In this document: piece by piece, positions 1 through 7,982 of the stretch | How positions within the stretch are numbered: the stretch's first letter is position 1 | How the letters are laid out: every line of letters begins with the position of its first letter | Origin: Stenotrophomonas lactitubi | GTDB lineage: Bacteria; Pseudomonadota; Gammaproteobacteria; Xanthomonadales; Xanthomonadaceae | Direction: 5' to 3' | Assembly: GCF_002803515.1 (NCBI RefSeq) | Contig: NZ_PHQX01000001.1 | Span: forward strand, 1,488,001-1,552,000 | Length of the DNA stretch: 64,000 nucleotides | The notes under the pieces: model-generated | Seen by the model: the letters and a program-made list of their open reading frames with translations, nothing else | Told to the model about the DNA's origin: nothing | Database searches by the model: none | Made by a program: the position numbers and the translations under genes

Positions 1-77
1 TTCAGGTCGGGCAGTGGAGTGTCGTCGTTGATGGGCTCAACAACGGTGTACGAGGAGAAGGTGTCGGATTCGTTCAT
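1..77 (-). CDS. 5' end of an unidentified gene, cut by the window edge
   Basis: Only the first 25 codons are present, beginning MNESDTFSSYTVVEPINDD on the minus strand. The ATG is preceded by AAGGA about 9 nt upstream, which supports this start. The fragment is acidic and shows no recognisable domain. The leader upstream contains strong hairpins (see 78-632), so the gene may have a structured 5' untranslated region. I do not recognise the product. Confidence 0.6.
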   Translation of the reverse strand, partial: MNESDTFSSYTVVEPINDDTPLPDL

Positions 78-632
78 GGCGTCGGTTTCCTTGGCTGTGC
101 TTAACAGCGCCACCGCGCAAGCGGGGTGGCGGACGATGCGTGGCTGCAAACCGGGACGAAGTAGTGCCATGACCGGTGGGCCCGAAGACCCCCACGCACC
201 GCCCGCCATAAAGGCCGACGGATTGCCCGCCGGCGCCGGTTAAGGACGGCGCCGACGGGCAAGCGTAAACAACAGGCACATCGAACGTCTCGGGTTTGCA
301 GACCCGGTGCCACCCGTTGTCGGTGGCGCGCCATGGTGTTTACGCTGCCGCTTCGAATGCAAATTCAAATTCGCGAAGAAATCGCGGAATTTGAGAGCGA
401 GTATCTATTGTTGCATGCACCCGCCGTGCAGCACGCGACGCCACAAGACGCATTCGTGCAGATGCTCTGCTGATTACGAATCAAAGTGCCGCAATCGCCC
501 ATGCCGCAAGCGGATAGCGCGACGGCCTTCTTTACAACAGTTCTTAGTAAGCTTCGGCAGACAACGGCGCCCGATCAGCCGTACACCCCGAAAATCGGTT
601 CAAACACGACACCGCCAACGAGCTTCGCAGCC
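78..632. other. Gene-free stretch with strong hairpins
   Basis: No convincing gene was found in these 555 bases. Two stable inverted repeats stand out. One is at 109-130, with arms of about 10 bp and a 2-nt loop. The other is at 223-262, a 16-bp stem (one mismatch) around an 8-nt loop. Neither is followed by a T-run on either strand, so they are not ordinary terminators. Both lie in what would be the leader of the minus-strand gene that starts at 77. GCGTAAAC at 263-270 is repeated inverted at 335-342. The remainder (about 390-632) shows nothing recognisable. Confidence 0.45.
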
Positions 633-1556
633 TCAACCAACGCTGTCCTCAACCACCACCGCATTCCCCACCAACAACTCAATCATCGCCCTTGCAGCCG
701 CCGACTGCCGCCGATGCGGCGCATAGATCACCGAGAACAGCCGCGATCTTCCCCGCAGCTGCGGCAACACCTCCACCAGCTGCCCACGTTGCATCCGCTC
801 GCGCACGATGAACTCGTAGCTCTGGCAGATGCCGATGCCCTGTTCGGCCAGCGACACCACGCCCAGCACATCGTCGGAGGTCTCGATGGACGAACTCGGC
901 AGCCAGTCTACGTCGCGCCCGTCGTCGCGGAAGATCCATGGTGCCAGCCGCCCAGTGCGCGGCATCACGAACGGCAGGCACAGGTGCTGCTGCAGGTCGT
1001 CCAGCGTCTGCGGCGTACCGCGCCGTTGCAGGTAGTCTGGCGCGGCCACCAGCAGCAGCGGCGCGTCTTCCAGCTTGCGCGCTACCAGCCCGCTGTCCGG
1101 CAGCTGGCCCAGGCGGATGGCCAGGTCGAAGCCTTCGGCCACCAGGTCCACGTTGCGGTTGGTGATGTTCAGTTCCACCTGCACCTGCGGGAACTGCTGC
1201 GCAAAGCGCGCCAGCACGGGCGGCAGCCGGTAATGGCCATAGGTGGTGGGCACGCTCAGGCGCACGCGGCCGGCCAGCGCACCATCCTGGGCCAGTACGT
1301 CGCGCTCGGCGTCGTCCAGCAGGCCGAAGGCGGTGCGCACCTGTTCCAGATAGAGCCGCCCGGCGTCGGTCAGGCCCATGCGGCGGGTGGTTCGCTGCAG
1401 CAACTGCCGGCCCAGCCGCGCTTCCAGGCGGGTGACCGCGCGGCTCAGCACCGAGGGCGTAGTGGACAGCGCCACCGCGCCGGCGGTGAACGAGCCGTGC
1501 TCGACCACCGCCAGGAACACCTCCACATCGCCCAGGTAGACGAACTTGCGGCTCAT
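633..1556 (-). CDS. LysR-family transcriptional regulator
   Basis: A 307-residue LysR-type regulator of usual length. The N-terminal winged helix-turn-helix covers about residues 5-62 (GSFTAGAVALSTTPSVLSRA in the recognition region), followed by a periplasmic-binding-like effector domain of the LTTR type. The start at 1556 is chosen because GGAGAG lies 5 nt upstream; an upstream in-frame start at 1595 lacks this. It is divergent from the DJ-1/PfpI gene across 97 bp, the usual LysR arrangement, so that gene is the likely target. GCGAT/ATCGC half-sites alternate at 1583-1615 in the shared promoter. The effector is unknown. Confidence 0.93.
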   Translation of the reverse strand: MSRKFVYLGDVEVFLAVVEHGSFTAGAVALSTTPSVLSRAVTRLEARLGRQLLQRTTRRMGLTDAGRLYLEQVRTAFGLLDDAERDVLAQDGALAGRVRLSVPTTYGHYRLPPVLARFAQQFPQVQVELNITNRNVDLVAEGFDLAIRLGQLPDSGLVARKLEDAPLLLVAAPDYLQRRGTPQTLDDLQQHLCLPFVMPRTGRLAPWIFRDDGRDVDWLPSSSIETSDDVLGVVSLAEQGIGICQSYEFIVRERMQRGQLVEVLPQLRGRSRLFSVIYAPHRRQSAAARAMIELLVGNAVVVEDSVG

Positions 1557-1598
1557 TTGGCTCTCCGGGGAACAGATGTTTTGCGATGGGGCCAATTT

Positions 1599-1615
1599 AT
1601 CGCCGCCGAAGCGAT
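1599..1615. promoter_or_regulatory. Possible LysR binding dyad
   Basis: ATCGC at 1599-1603 and GCGAT at 1611-1615 form an interrupted dyad in the intergenic region between the LysR gene and the divergent DJ-1/PfpI gene. A further GCGAT lies at 1583-1587. The position suits a LysR site, but the spacing is not the classical T-N11-A, so this is only a candidate. Confidence 0.3.
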
Positions 1616-1643
1616 GAATAAAGTGGCGGCCATTCCCCGATAG

Positions 1644-2493
<850 letters not shown>

Positions 2494-2535
2494 GGCGGGC
2501 CTGCAACGCATGCGGTGCCGTGGCACCATGATGGG

Positions 2536-2567
2536 CTGGCCTCGTCCCTTTGGGCGAGGCCAGTTTT
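2536..2567 (+). terminator. Rho-independent terminator after the DJ-1/PfpI gene
   Basis: CTGGCCTCG at 2536-2544 pairs with CGAGGCCAG at 2555-2563, and an inner CCC/GGG extends the stem. The hairpin is followed directly by TTTT. It lies 43 bp after the stop codon and just before the next, independently transcribed lipoprotein gene. Confidence 0.85.
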
Positions 2568-2590
2568 CCAGGGTAGCCAATCACCACGAC

Positions 2591-3328
2591 ATGCGTACGT
2601 CCGTCCTCTTTATTCTCTCCGCCCTCTGCCTGACCCTTCTGTCTGGCTGCGCCAGTGGGCCGGACTACCACCATTCCAGTCGCGAGATTACCGGCGCGTT
2701 CGTGGCCGACGACGGCAAGCTGTACCTGCTGCCGGTCTATGACGAGCCGATGCGCTTCGATGCAGCCCCGTTCCGTGATTACCGCGCCCTGATGGACAGC
2801 CCGCTGCGCGAGGCGGTGGTCTGCGCGCAGCTGTACTTCCGTGAGGACTGGCGCGTGCCGGCCGACAGGACCAAGGTGCATGGCAGCTACGCGCTGCTGC
2901 TGCGGCCGGAGCAGGTGACGCCGGAACAGGCGGCGCAGTTCAAGCTGGAGCGGTTGGAGATCAGCCCGCGGGTGGCCAAGGCCATCAATGGGTTGACGCG
3001 CCGGCCGTACATTCTTGAAGCCCGGACCCGTTACGAGCTGGCGGCCAACCCGGACTGCAATCTTTCCAGGCAGGGCGGCAGCTATTACAGCGCGCTGTTC
3101 GAGAGTGATGGCGAGCGGGTGACGTTGCCGGACGCTGCGGCGCTGGCCGCGAAGGCGAAGCTGGCGCAGTCGATTACCGCGCGGGCTGAGCGGATTCGGC
3201 CGGAGGATACGGACAAGCCGGGGGTTGGGACGACGGCCGGGAAGGTGCTGGGCGCGGCGTTGGTGCCTGTGGCCGTTCCGGTGTTTGTGTTGAGCCTGCC
3301 GTTTTTGGGGCCGGATCATTGGAAGTGA
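2591..3328 (+). CDS. Uncharacterised outer-membrane-type lipoprotein
   Basis: A 245-residue protein. The N-terminus MRTSVLFILSALCLTLLSGC is a lipoprotein signal with a clear lipobox (LLSGC, lipidated Cys20). The following serine-like residues (ASG) carry no aspartate at +2, consistent with outer-membrane sorting. I recognise no enzymatic domain. The C-terminal 25 residues are hydrophobic (VLGAALVPVAVPVFVLSLPF), which could be a membrane anchor or hairpin. The start at 2591 is chosen because it opens the lipoprotein signal. It is transcribed after a terminator and followed by a REP palindrome at 3348. Confidence 0.8.
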   Translation: MRTSVLFILSALCLTLLSGCASGPDYHHSSREITGAFVADDGKLYLLPVYDEPMRFDAAPFRDYRALMDSPLREAVVCAQLYFREDWRVPADRTKVHGSYALLLRPEQVTPEQAAQFKLERLEISPRVAKAINGLTRRPYILEARTRYELAANPDCNLSRQGGSYYSALFESDGERVTLPDAAALAAKAKLAQSITARAERIRPEDTDKPGVGTTAGKVLGAALVPVAVPVFVLSLPFLGPDHWK

Positions 3329-3347
3329 TGGGGGGTTGAAGCCGAAG

Positions 3348-3371
3348 CATCCACGCGTGGCGTGGATCTAC
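3348..3371. repeat. REP palindrome (GTAG-headed, 'ATCCACGC' class)
   Basis: The palindrome CATCCACGC...GCGTGGATCTAC ends in CTAC, the complement of the GTAG head of SMAG repeats. The same class is found twice more as an inverted pair at 44716-44739 and 44782-44805. It lies between two unrelated genes. Confidence 0.8.
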
Positions 3372-3413
3372 TTGGGCGTCGCCAATGCCTGAAAGTTCAT
3401 CGTGGAGATCTGT

Positions 3414-3893
3414 GTGGCAAGCGCATTGGAAGGTGTTTTGAAGACCGTGGGCTTCATTGTCCTTGCGGCGCTTCCGTTGGTGATCCTTTGGTTCATCCTT
3501 CGGCGAATGTCAGCGACTGCCCGTTCTGCGTTGGGATCAGGGCTGCGATTGAATTCCCCTCGCCGGATTTCCGGTACGTCCATGACCTTGGTGATGGTGG
3601 ATGGGAAAGAGGATCGGGAGCACTACTTCTTTGATGCGGAGTCCTTCTACCTGCGGCGCGGCCCGGTGCCCACGGCCGTTCCGCTCTCGCAGATCACCTC
3701 CGTCACCCGAACCTCCGATGTCATCTACGGGCGCTATGTCTGGCAGGTGTGCTTCAGCAAAGCAGCGGGCAGAAAGAGCGTAACGTTCACCAACAACCTG
3801 ACGCTGTTCAACCGCGATTTTCTGCTTTTCCTGGAGGCGGTGCGGAAGGCCAATCCCCTGGCGACCGTTGAGCGAGCGGGCGTCATCTTCTAA
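3414..3893 (+). CDS. Small membrane-anchored protein of unknown function
   Basis: A 159-residue protein with one N-terminal transmembrane segment (about residues 8-29, VGFIVLAALPLVILWFILRR) and a soluble C-terminal domain. That domain is rich in beta-strand-like alternation (SMTLVMVDGKEDREHYFFDA, SQITSVTRTSDVIYGRYVW), and may be a PH-like or beta-barrel fold by appearance only. The GTG at 3414 is chosen because GGAGA lies 5 nt upstream; a GTG at 3402 is possible. I do not recognise a family. Confidence 0.65.
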   Translation: MASALEGVLKTVGFIVLAALPLVILWFILRRMSATARSALGSGLRLNSPRRISGTSMTLVMVDGKEDREHYFFDAESFYLRRGPVPTAVPLSQITSVTRTSDVIYGRYVWQVCFSKAAGRKSVTFTNNLTLFNRDFLLFLEAVRKANPLATVERAGVIF

Positions 3894-3979
3894 CCGTGGT
3901 CCGCGACATGGGTAGCGCCATTCAAGGGGGCGGGCCCGTGAGGCTACACTGGCCACATACGCCCGATGGAAGCTCGCCC

Positions 3980-4762
3980 ATGTTCAACGGAAAGGTTGCG
4001 GTAGTCACCGGCTCCACCAGCGGTATCGGTCTTGGCATTGCCAGCGCGCTGGCGCGGCAGGGCGCCAACATCGTGCTGAATGGATTTGGCGATGCGGCGG
4101 AGATCGAACGCATCCGTTCCAGCCTGGAGGCCGAGTTCGGTGTACGGGTGGCGCATGATGGTGCCGACCTTTCGCGTGGCGATGCGGTGCGGGATATGAT
4201 CGCCAACGCCGTTGCGACGATGGGGCGCATCGATATTCTGGTGAACAACGCGGGCATCCAGCACACCGCGTCGATCGAGGAGTTTCCCGTAGCGAAGTGG
4301 GATGCAATCCTCGCACTGAATCTCTCGGCGGTGTTCCACTCAACGGCGGCGGCCTTGCCTTACATGAAACAGCAGGGATCCGGTCGCATCATCAACATCG
4401 CGTCGGTGCATGGGCTGGTTGGGTCGGTGAACAAGTCGGCCTATGTGGCGGCGAAGCACGGCGTGGTGGGGTTCACCAAGGTGACCGCGCTGGAGAACGC
4501 GGGCACGGGCATCACCGCCAACGCGATTTGCCCGGGTTGGGTGCGAACGGCGCTGGTCGAGCAGCAGATCACGGCATTGGCCGAGAAGGACGGCACGGAT
4601 CAGGAGTCCGCGGCTCGCGCGCTGCTGGCCGAGAAACAGCCCTCGTTGCACTTCGTGACACCCGAGCAGCTGGGGGAGATGGTGGTGTTCCTGGCATCCC
4701 ATGCTGCGGCACAGATCACCGGCACGGCGCTGCCGGTGGATGGCGGCTGGACGGCGCGCTAG
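3980..4762 (+). CDS. bdhA: 3-hydroxybutyrate dehydrogenase (SDR family)
   Basis: This 260-residue classical short-chain dehydrogenase should oxidise D-3-hydroxybutyrate to acetoacetate with NAD+ in the cytoplasm, a step in ketone body/PHB use. It has the TGSTSGIG cofactor loop at residues 10-17, NNAG at 89-92, catalytic Ser142, Tyr155 and Lys159 (SAYVAAK), and the C-terminal pattern typical of bacterial BDH (ICPGWVRTALVEQQI, ending LPVDGGWTAR). The length matches the family. The start at 3980 opens the Rossmann fold directly; the upstream extension of the frame is not SDR-like. No PHB genes lie beside it. Confidence 0.88.
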   Translation: MFNGKVAVVTGSTSGIGLGIASALARQGANIVLNGFGDAAEIERIRSSLEAEFGVRVAHDGADLSRGDAVRDMIANAVATMGRIDILVNNAGIQHTASIEEFPVAKWDAILALNLSAVFHSTAAALPYMKQQGSGRIINIASVHGLVGSVNKSAYVAAKHGVVGFTKVTALENAGTGITANAICPGWVRTALVEQQITALAEKDGTDQESAARALLAEKQPSLHFVTPEQLGEMVVFLASHAAAQITGTALPVDGGWTAR

Positions 4763-4776
4763 CTGGTCGGCTGCCC

Positions 4777-4798
4777 GCCGGGCATGGCCCGGCGCTAC
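4777..4798. repeat. SMAG repeat (single)
   Basis: The palindromic core GCCGGGCATGGCCCGGC is followed by GCTAC, i.e. a GTAG-headed element in reverse orientation. It lies between the convergent bdhA and CheW-like genes, where it may protect or terminate 3' ends. Confidence 0.9.
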
Positions 4799-4853
4799 CG
4801 GGAGATCGGTGTGGGGTCCGGTGTTATCGGGAGGTTGGCGCGGTGGTTCGGCG

Positions 4854-5294
4854 TTACCGAAGGCGGGTGGGATCGATCAGGGGAATCTCGCCGAGGGCGC
4901 CCAACGCGATGCGATGGCTGCAGAACCCCAACGAGGTATCCGCGGCGGGCTGCACCTTGTGGCGCGGCACGCTTTCGATTTCCCGTACCTCATCGACGGC
5001 CAGAGCGAGCGTTTCCGCGCCGGCCTGCATCAGCAGCATGGCCGGGCAGCCATGGGCGAAGGCGGCCAAGCCAGTGGCCTGGCGCAGATCGACCACCGGC
5101 AGGGCGTGGCCGCGCACGGTGAGGTGCGGGCACGTACCACTGCCGGGGCGATCAAAGGTTTCCGGGCCGCGGATTTCAATCGCGGCTTCGACATCGATGG
5201 CAAACAGGTGGGTACCGGCCCGCACAACAACAACTTCAATGAAGGCCGGCGACGACGGGGCCGGTTCACCGGCCGAAGGGGAAGAGGGCTGCAA
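4854..5294 (-). CDS. CheW-like domain protein
   Basis: A 146-residue protein whose sequence from residue 18 on reads as a single CheW-like module: FIEVVVVRAGTHLFAIDVE, then VRGHALPVVDLRQATGL, then LALAVDEVREIESV. CheW domains couple chemoreceptors to CheA, or serve as adaptors in related signalling arrays. No other chemotaxis gene is nearby, so it is an orphan. The start is a TTG at 5294 with AGG about 6 nt upstream, and an in-frame TAA precedes it. A shorter start within the domain would break the fold. Confidence 0.72.
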   Translation of the reverse strand: MQPSSPSAGEPAPSSPAFIEVVVVRAGTHLFAIDVEAAIEIRGPETFDRPGSGTCPHLTVRGHALPVVDLRQATGLAAFAHGCPAMLLMQAGAETLALAVDEVREIESVPRHKVQPAADTSLGFCSHRIALGALGEIPLIDPTRLR

Positions 5295-5465
5295 GAGGAA
5301 CCTGTGGAAGGGTATTTAGACTGCGTCGCAATGATGCCGTGTTGACGTGGTGTAACGCGTGCTTGACGGGTGAGCGGCCAACACGCGTTGCATGCGTCGT
5401 TCAGCGGAATCAAGGTGCCTTCACGGGTTGGCTTGGGCCGGGGGATTGCCAGCCATGGGCTGGCA

Positions 5466-5930
5466 TTACTGGGGTTTGGCGAAGACGTCCAGGCCTTTGC
5501 CGGTTTCCAGCAGCGACTTCAGGCTCGACAGCACGATCGGCCAGCCCTGACGGATGCCGGTATCCATGCCGCTACCCGGTTCCAGCTCGTCATGGGTCAC
5601 CGTCAGCTTGACCATGTCCTCATAGGGCACGATCTCGAACGTCACCCGGCTGTAGGCCTTCGGGTTGTCTGCCTGCGAGGCGGCTGCCCAGGTGATCACC
5701 AGCCGCGAGGGTGGGGTGTTTTCCACCACTTCGCCCACCAGCTCGACCTTGCGTTCGTCGTTGGCGCGCACGTGTTGCCAGCGCGACCCGGGCTTCCAGT
5801 CCGATACGTTTTCATGGCCCCAGTAGGTGCGGGCAATCTCCGGTCGGGTGATGGCCTCGAACACCTTCTGCGGCGTGGAGGCGATATAGATCACGTGGAT
5901 GAAACGGGTGGATTCAGCGCTCATCGTCAT
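5466..5930 (-). CDS. SRPBCC (AHSA1/Aha1-type) domain protein
   Basis: A 154-residue START-like SRPBCC protein. It begins with the family hallmark IASTPQKVFEAITRPEIARTYW, contains KPGSRW and LVGEVVENTPPSRLVITW, and ends with GWPIVLSSLKSLLETGKGL. Such proteins have a hydrophobic ligand pocket, and their function is usually unknown. It is the last gene of a three-gene minus-strand operon. Its ATG at 5930 overlaps the stop of the ArsR gene (ATGA), which argues for translational coupling. It resembles the first gene of the same operon (6250-6705), suggesting duplication. Confidence 0.85.
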   Translation of the reverse strand: MTMSAESTRFIHVIYIASTPQKVFEAITRPEIARTYWGHENVSDWKPGSRWQHVRANDERKVELVGEVVENTPPSRLVITWAAASQADNPKAYSRVTFEIVPYEDMVKLTVTHDELEPGSGMDTGIRQGWPIVLSSLKSLLETGKGLDVFAKPQ

Positions 5931-6241
5931 TCTCCTTCCAGTTCCTGTTTGAGGTCATGCAGCAGGCTCAGGCGCTGCTGCTCGAACTTGCTTACCCAGC
6001 GCGTATAGACGTCGTGCAGCGGCACTGGGTTGATGAAGTGCAGCTTCTCGCGGCCGCGCCTGACGGTGCTGATCAGGTTGGCGTCTTCCAGCAGGCCAAG
6101 GTGCTGGGTGACCGATTGCCGGGCCATCTGCAGGTGCTCGCAGAGCTGCCCGAGCGTCTGCCCGTTGCGCTCGCACAGCAGGTCCAGCAGCGTGCGGCGC
6201 GTGGGGTCGGCCAGTACCTTGAACACCTTGTCTGCATCCAT
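5927..6241 (-). CDS. ArsR-family helix-turn-helix regulator
   Basis: A 104-residue winged-helix repressor of ArsR type: MDADKVFKVLADPTRRTLLD, then the recognition helix region QMARQSVTQHLGLLEDANLI and the wing RRGREKLHF. It lacks the ELCVCD metal-binding motif, so it is probably not metal responsive; ArsR proteins next to SRPBCC genes commonly lack it. The start at 6241 gives the canonical N-terminus; the longer open frame upstream is a shadow of the preceding gene. It sits between two SRPBCC genes. A 16-bp palindrome in the operon promoter (6757-6772) is its likely autoregulatory operator. Confidence 0.92.
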   Translation of the reverse strand: MDADKVFKVLADPTRRTLLDLLCERNGQTLGQLCEHLQMARQSVTQHLGLLEDANLISTVRRGREKLHFINPVPLHDVYTRWVSKFEQQRLSLLHDLKQELEGE

Positions 6242-6249
6242 GGGGGCCT

Positions 6250-6705
6250 TCAGTTCCAGTTGTCGATCTTGATGTCGTGCGGGCTGGGCTGGCCGTGGCC
6301 GGTTTCCAACAGGGATTTCAGGCTCATCAGGAAGATGGCCCACTTGGTGCTGCAGTGGTGCATGAATTCCACGCGTTCTTTCCAGCCTTCGTGAGTGAAC
6401 AGCACGATGCAGTAGTCGCCGTCCTGGTGCAGGGCGAAACGCGCGGTGGTGCCGATCCATTCCGGCGGGCCGTCGATGAATTCCCACAGCACCCGCTCGT
6501 TTGGCTGCAGTTGCAGCAGCTTCATCTGCATGGCGCCGATTTCCTGGCCGTTGGCGGTGAAGCGGGCGGTCACGGTGCCGCCGGGGTGGCGGTCGCCGGT
6601 GGTGTCTTCGGCCCACCAGGCGGCGATGCCTTCGGGGGTGGCCAGAGCCTGGTAGACCTGGGCCAATGGGGCGTTGATGCCGACTCTGTGTGCGATATCC
6701 ACCAT
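6250..6705 (-). CDS. SRPBCC (AHSA1/Aha1-type) domain protein, first gene of ArsR operon
   Basis: A 151-residue START-like protein: VGINAPLAQVYQALATPEGI, AAWWAEDTTGD, then RVLWEFIDGPPEWIGTTARF and a C-terminal helix MSLKSLLETGHGQPSPHD shared with the other SRPBCC gene of this operon. The ligand is unknown. It is first in the operon, 8 bp before the ArsR gene. The start at 6705 follows a promoter with a TTGACA box and an embedded palindrome about 50 bp upstream. Confidence 0.85.
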   Translation of the reverse strand: MVDIAHRVGINAPLAQVYQALATPEGIAAWWAEDTTGDRHPGGTVTARFTANGQEIGAMQMKLLQLQPNERVLWEFIDGPPEWIGTTARFALHQDGDYCIVLFTHEGWKERVEFMHHCSTKWAIFLMSLKSLLETGHGQPSPHDIKIDNWN

Positions 6706-6749
6706 GATTGCGGCTCCACGGTGGGCGGCGGGGTGCCGTCCGTGGGATC

Positions 6750-6779
6750 ACAATAGGCAGGTAAATACCTGCATGTCAA
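6750..6779 (-). promoter_or_regulatory. Promoter with embedded operator for the SRPBCC-ArsR operon
   Basis: Read on the minus strand, TTGACA (6779-6774) and TATTGT (6755-6750) are separated by 18 bp. That spacer is almost filled by the perfect palindrome GCAGGTA-AA-TACCTGC (6757-6772). A repressor bound there would block RNA polymerase. The ArsR protein encoded downstream is the obvious candidate; that assignment is inference. Confidence 0.75.
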
Positions 6780-6919
6780 CTGCGCTGCCGTGAACGCACT
6801 ACCGGTCAGCGGCGCGCAATGGACTTTTGGCCGTGGTGATGCCTGGTGCGGGGCGGCATTCTGGGCGGAGCTGGGCGATTGCAGTCGTTCGGGTTTGTTG
6901 AATGAAAGGAGCACTACGC

Positions 6920-7444
6920 GTGAGTGATGCAGGAAAAGAGGCGCTGACGATCCGTCGCGCCAGTGTGGCCGATGCGCCTGCGGTGCTGGGCTTGTTCGAT
7001 GAGGTGATTGCGTGGTTCGTGGCCATCGGCAACCCGCAGCAGTGGGGCACCGAGGCGTGGTCGTCCATTCCGCGCCGTATCACCCAGGTGACCGATGCCT
7101 GCGGACTGCCCGGTGCGTGGGTGGCGGACACCGCGCAGGGCGAGGTGCGTGCGTTCCTGGCGTTGGGTGAGGCGATGCCGTATGTGCCTGCGGCAACCGA
7201 GCCAGAGCTGTACGTGCGCGTGCTGATTGCTTCGCGCGATGCGCTGGTGCGTGGTATCGGCCGTCGTTTGATGGCGTTCTCCGACGAGCAGGCACGCGCG
7301 GCGGGATTGGATTACCTGCGCGTGGATTGCTATGGCGGTGGTAGTGGCGAGCTGGTGCGCTTCTACGAATCGTGCGGTTACGAGCGGCTGTCGACCTTCA
7401 ACGTGGATGGCTGGCCGGGACAGGTGTTGGGCCGTCGTCTGTGA
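6920..7444 (+). CDS. GNAT-family N-acetyltransferase
   Basis: A 174-residue single-domain GNAT: LTIRRASVADAPAVLGLFDE at the start, a mid-domain strand LYVRVLIASRDALVRGIGRRL (the acetyl-CoA pyrophosphate loop, R/Q-x-x-G-x-G/A like), and LVRFYESCGYERL near the end. The acceptor substrate is not known. The GTG start at 6920 is preferred because AGGAG (6907-6911) lies 8 nt upstream; the in-frame ATG at 6902 would place that ribosome site inside the gene. It converges on the MarR gene with only 12 bp between stops. Confidence 0.85.
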   Translation: MSDAGKEALTIRRASVADAPAVLGLFDEVIAWFVAIGNPQQWGTEAWSSIPRRITQVTDACGLPGAWVADTAQGEVRAFLALGEAMPYVPAATEPELYVRVLIASRDALVRGIGRRLMAFSDEQARAAGLDYLRVDCYGGGSGELVRFYESCGYERLSTFNVDGWPGQVLGRRL

Positions 7445-7456
7445 GCTGACGGCGTC

Positions 7457-7912
7457 TCAGTTCTCTGCGTCCTGCAGCGCCGCATGCAGTTTGTCGGTGA
7501 TCTGCTGCAGCGCGGCCAGGTCATCGGCTGAGAGGTGGTCGAGGAAATTCCGGCGCACGCTGGTGACATGGACCGGCCTTGCTGCGCCAAGCTGGGTGCG
7601 GCCTTCTGCGGTCATGCGGATCACCACCACATTCTCGCTGTCGGTGTCGCGCTCGATCAGGCCGCGGCCGGCCATGCGGGTGAGCTGGTGCGAGAGCCGG
7701 GTCTTGTCCCATTCCAGGTAGTCCAGCAGTTCGCGCTGGCGGCGGCAGCGATCCTTTGCCTTGCTCAGTTCCATCAGCACGACGAAGTCCGCACTGGAGA
7801 GCCCGGTGCTGCGGGTGATGTCGTGGACGATGCGGCCGGAGGTGATTTCGGCCATGCGTCGGAAGCCGCGCCAGGCGGCCCACTCGTCGGGGGTGATGGT
7901 GGGTGGGGTCAT
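7457..7912 (-). CDS. MarR-family transcriptional regulator
   Basis: A 151-residue MarR-type winged-helix protein. The DNA-binding part spans about residues 55-95 (QRELLDYLEWDKTRLSHQLTRM, then the wing RGLIERDTDSENVVVIRMT). It is divergent from a TetX-like flavin monooxygenase. Two related palindromes (7932-7951 and 7962-7977) fill the 70-bp gap between the two start codons, so MarR most likely represses both genes and is released by a substrate of the monooxygenase. ATG 7912 is chosen over a GTG at 7927. Confidence 0.9.
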   Translation of the reverse strand: MTPPTITPDEWAAWRGFRRMAEITSGRIVHDITRSTGLSSADFVVLMELSKAKDRCRRQRELLDYLEWDKTRLSHQLTRMAGRGLIERDTDSENVVVIRMTAEGRTQLGAARPVHVTSVRRNFLDHLSADDLAALQQITDKLHAALQDAEN

Positions 7913-7931
7913 GCGCTCACGTTGCACGTGT

Positions 7932-7977
7932 CCGGTTGACGTGTCAACCGGAACGTTCTACGGTTGATATATCAACC
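7932..7977. promoter_or_regulatory. Paired MarR-type operators in a divergent promoter
   Basis: Site 1 (7932-7951) is CCGGTTGA-CGTG-TCAACCGG. Site 2 (7962-7977) is GGTTGATATATCAACC, a perfect palindrome. They share the arms GGTTGA/TCAACC and their centres are 28 bp apart. Site 1 contains TTGACG on the plus strand and TTGACA on the minus strand, so the operator overlaps plausible -35 boxes for both directions. Site 2 ends 5 bp before the monooxygenase ATG. Confidence 0.8.
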
Positions 7978-7982
7978 ATTCC

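Noticed and set aside
486..1643. Plus-strand open frame of 385 codons
   Set aside because: Antisense to the LysR gene. The His/Gln/Arg-rich translation is a shadow.
5295..5465. Possible small gene between the CheW-like and SRPBCC genes
   Set aside because: Several short frames exist in this 171-bp gap, but none has a ribosome site, codon bias or recognisable sequence.
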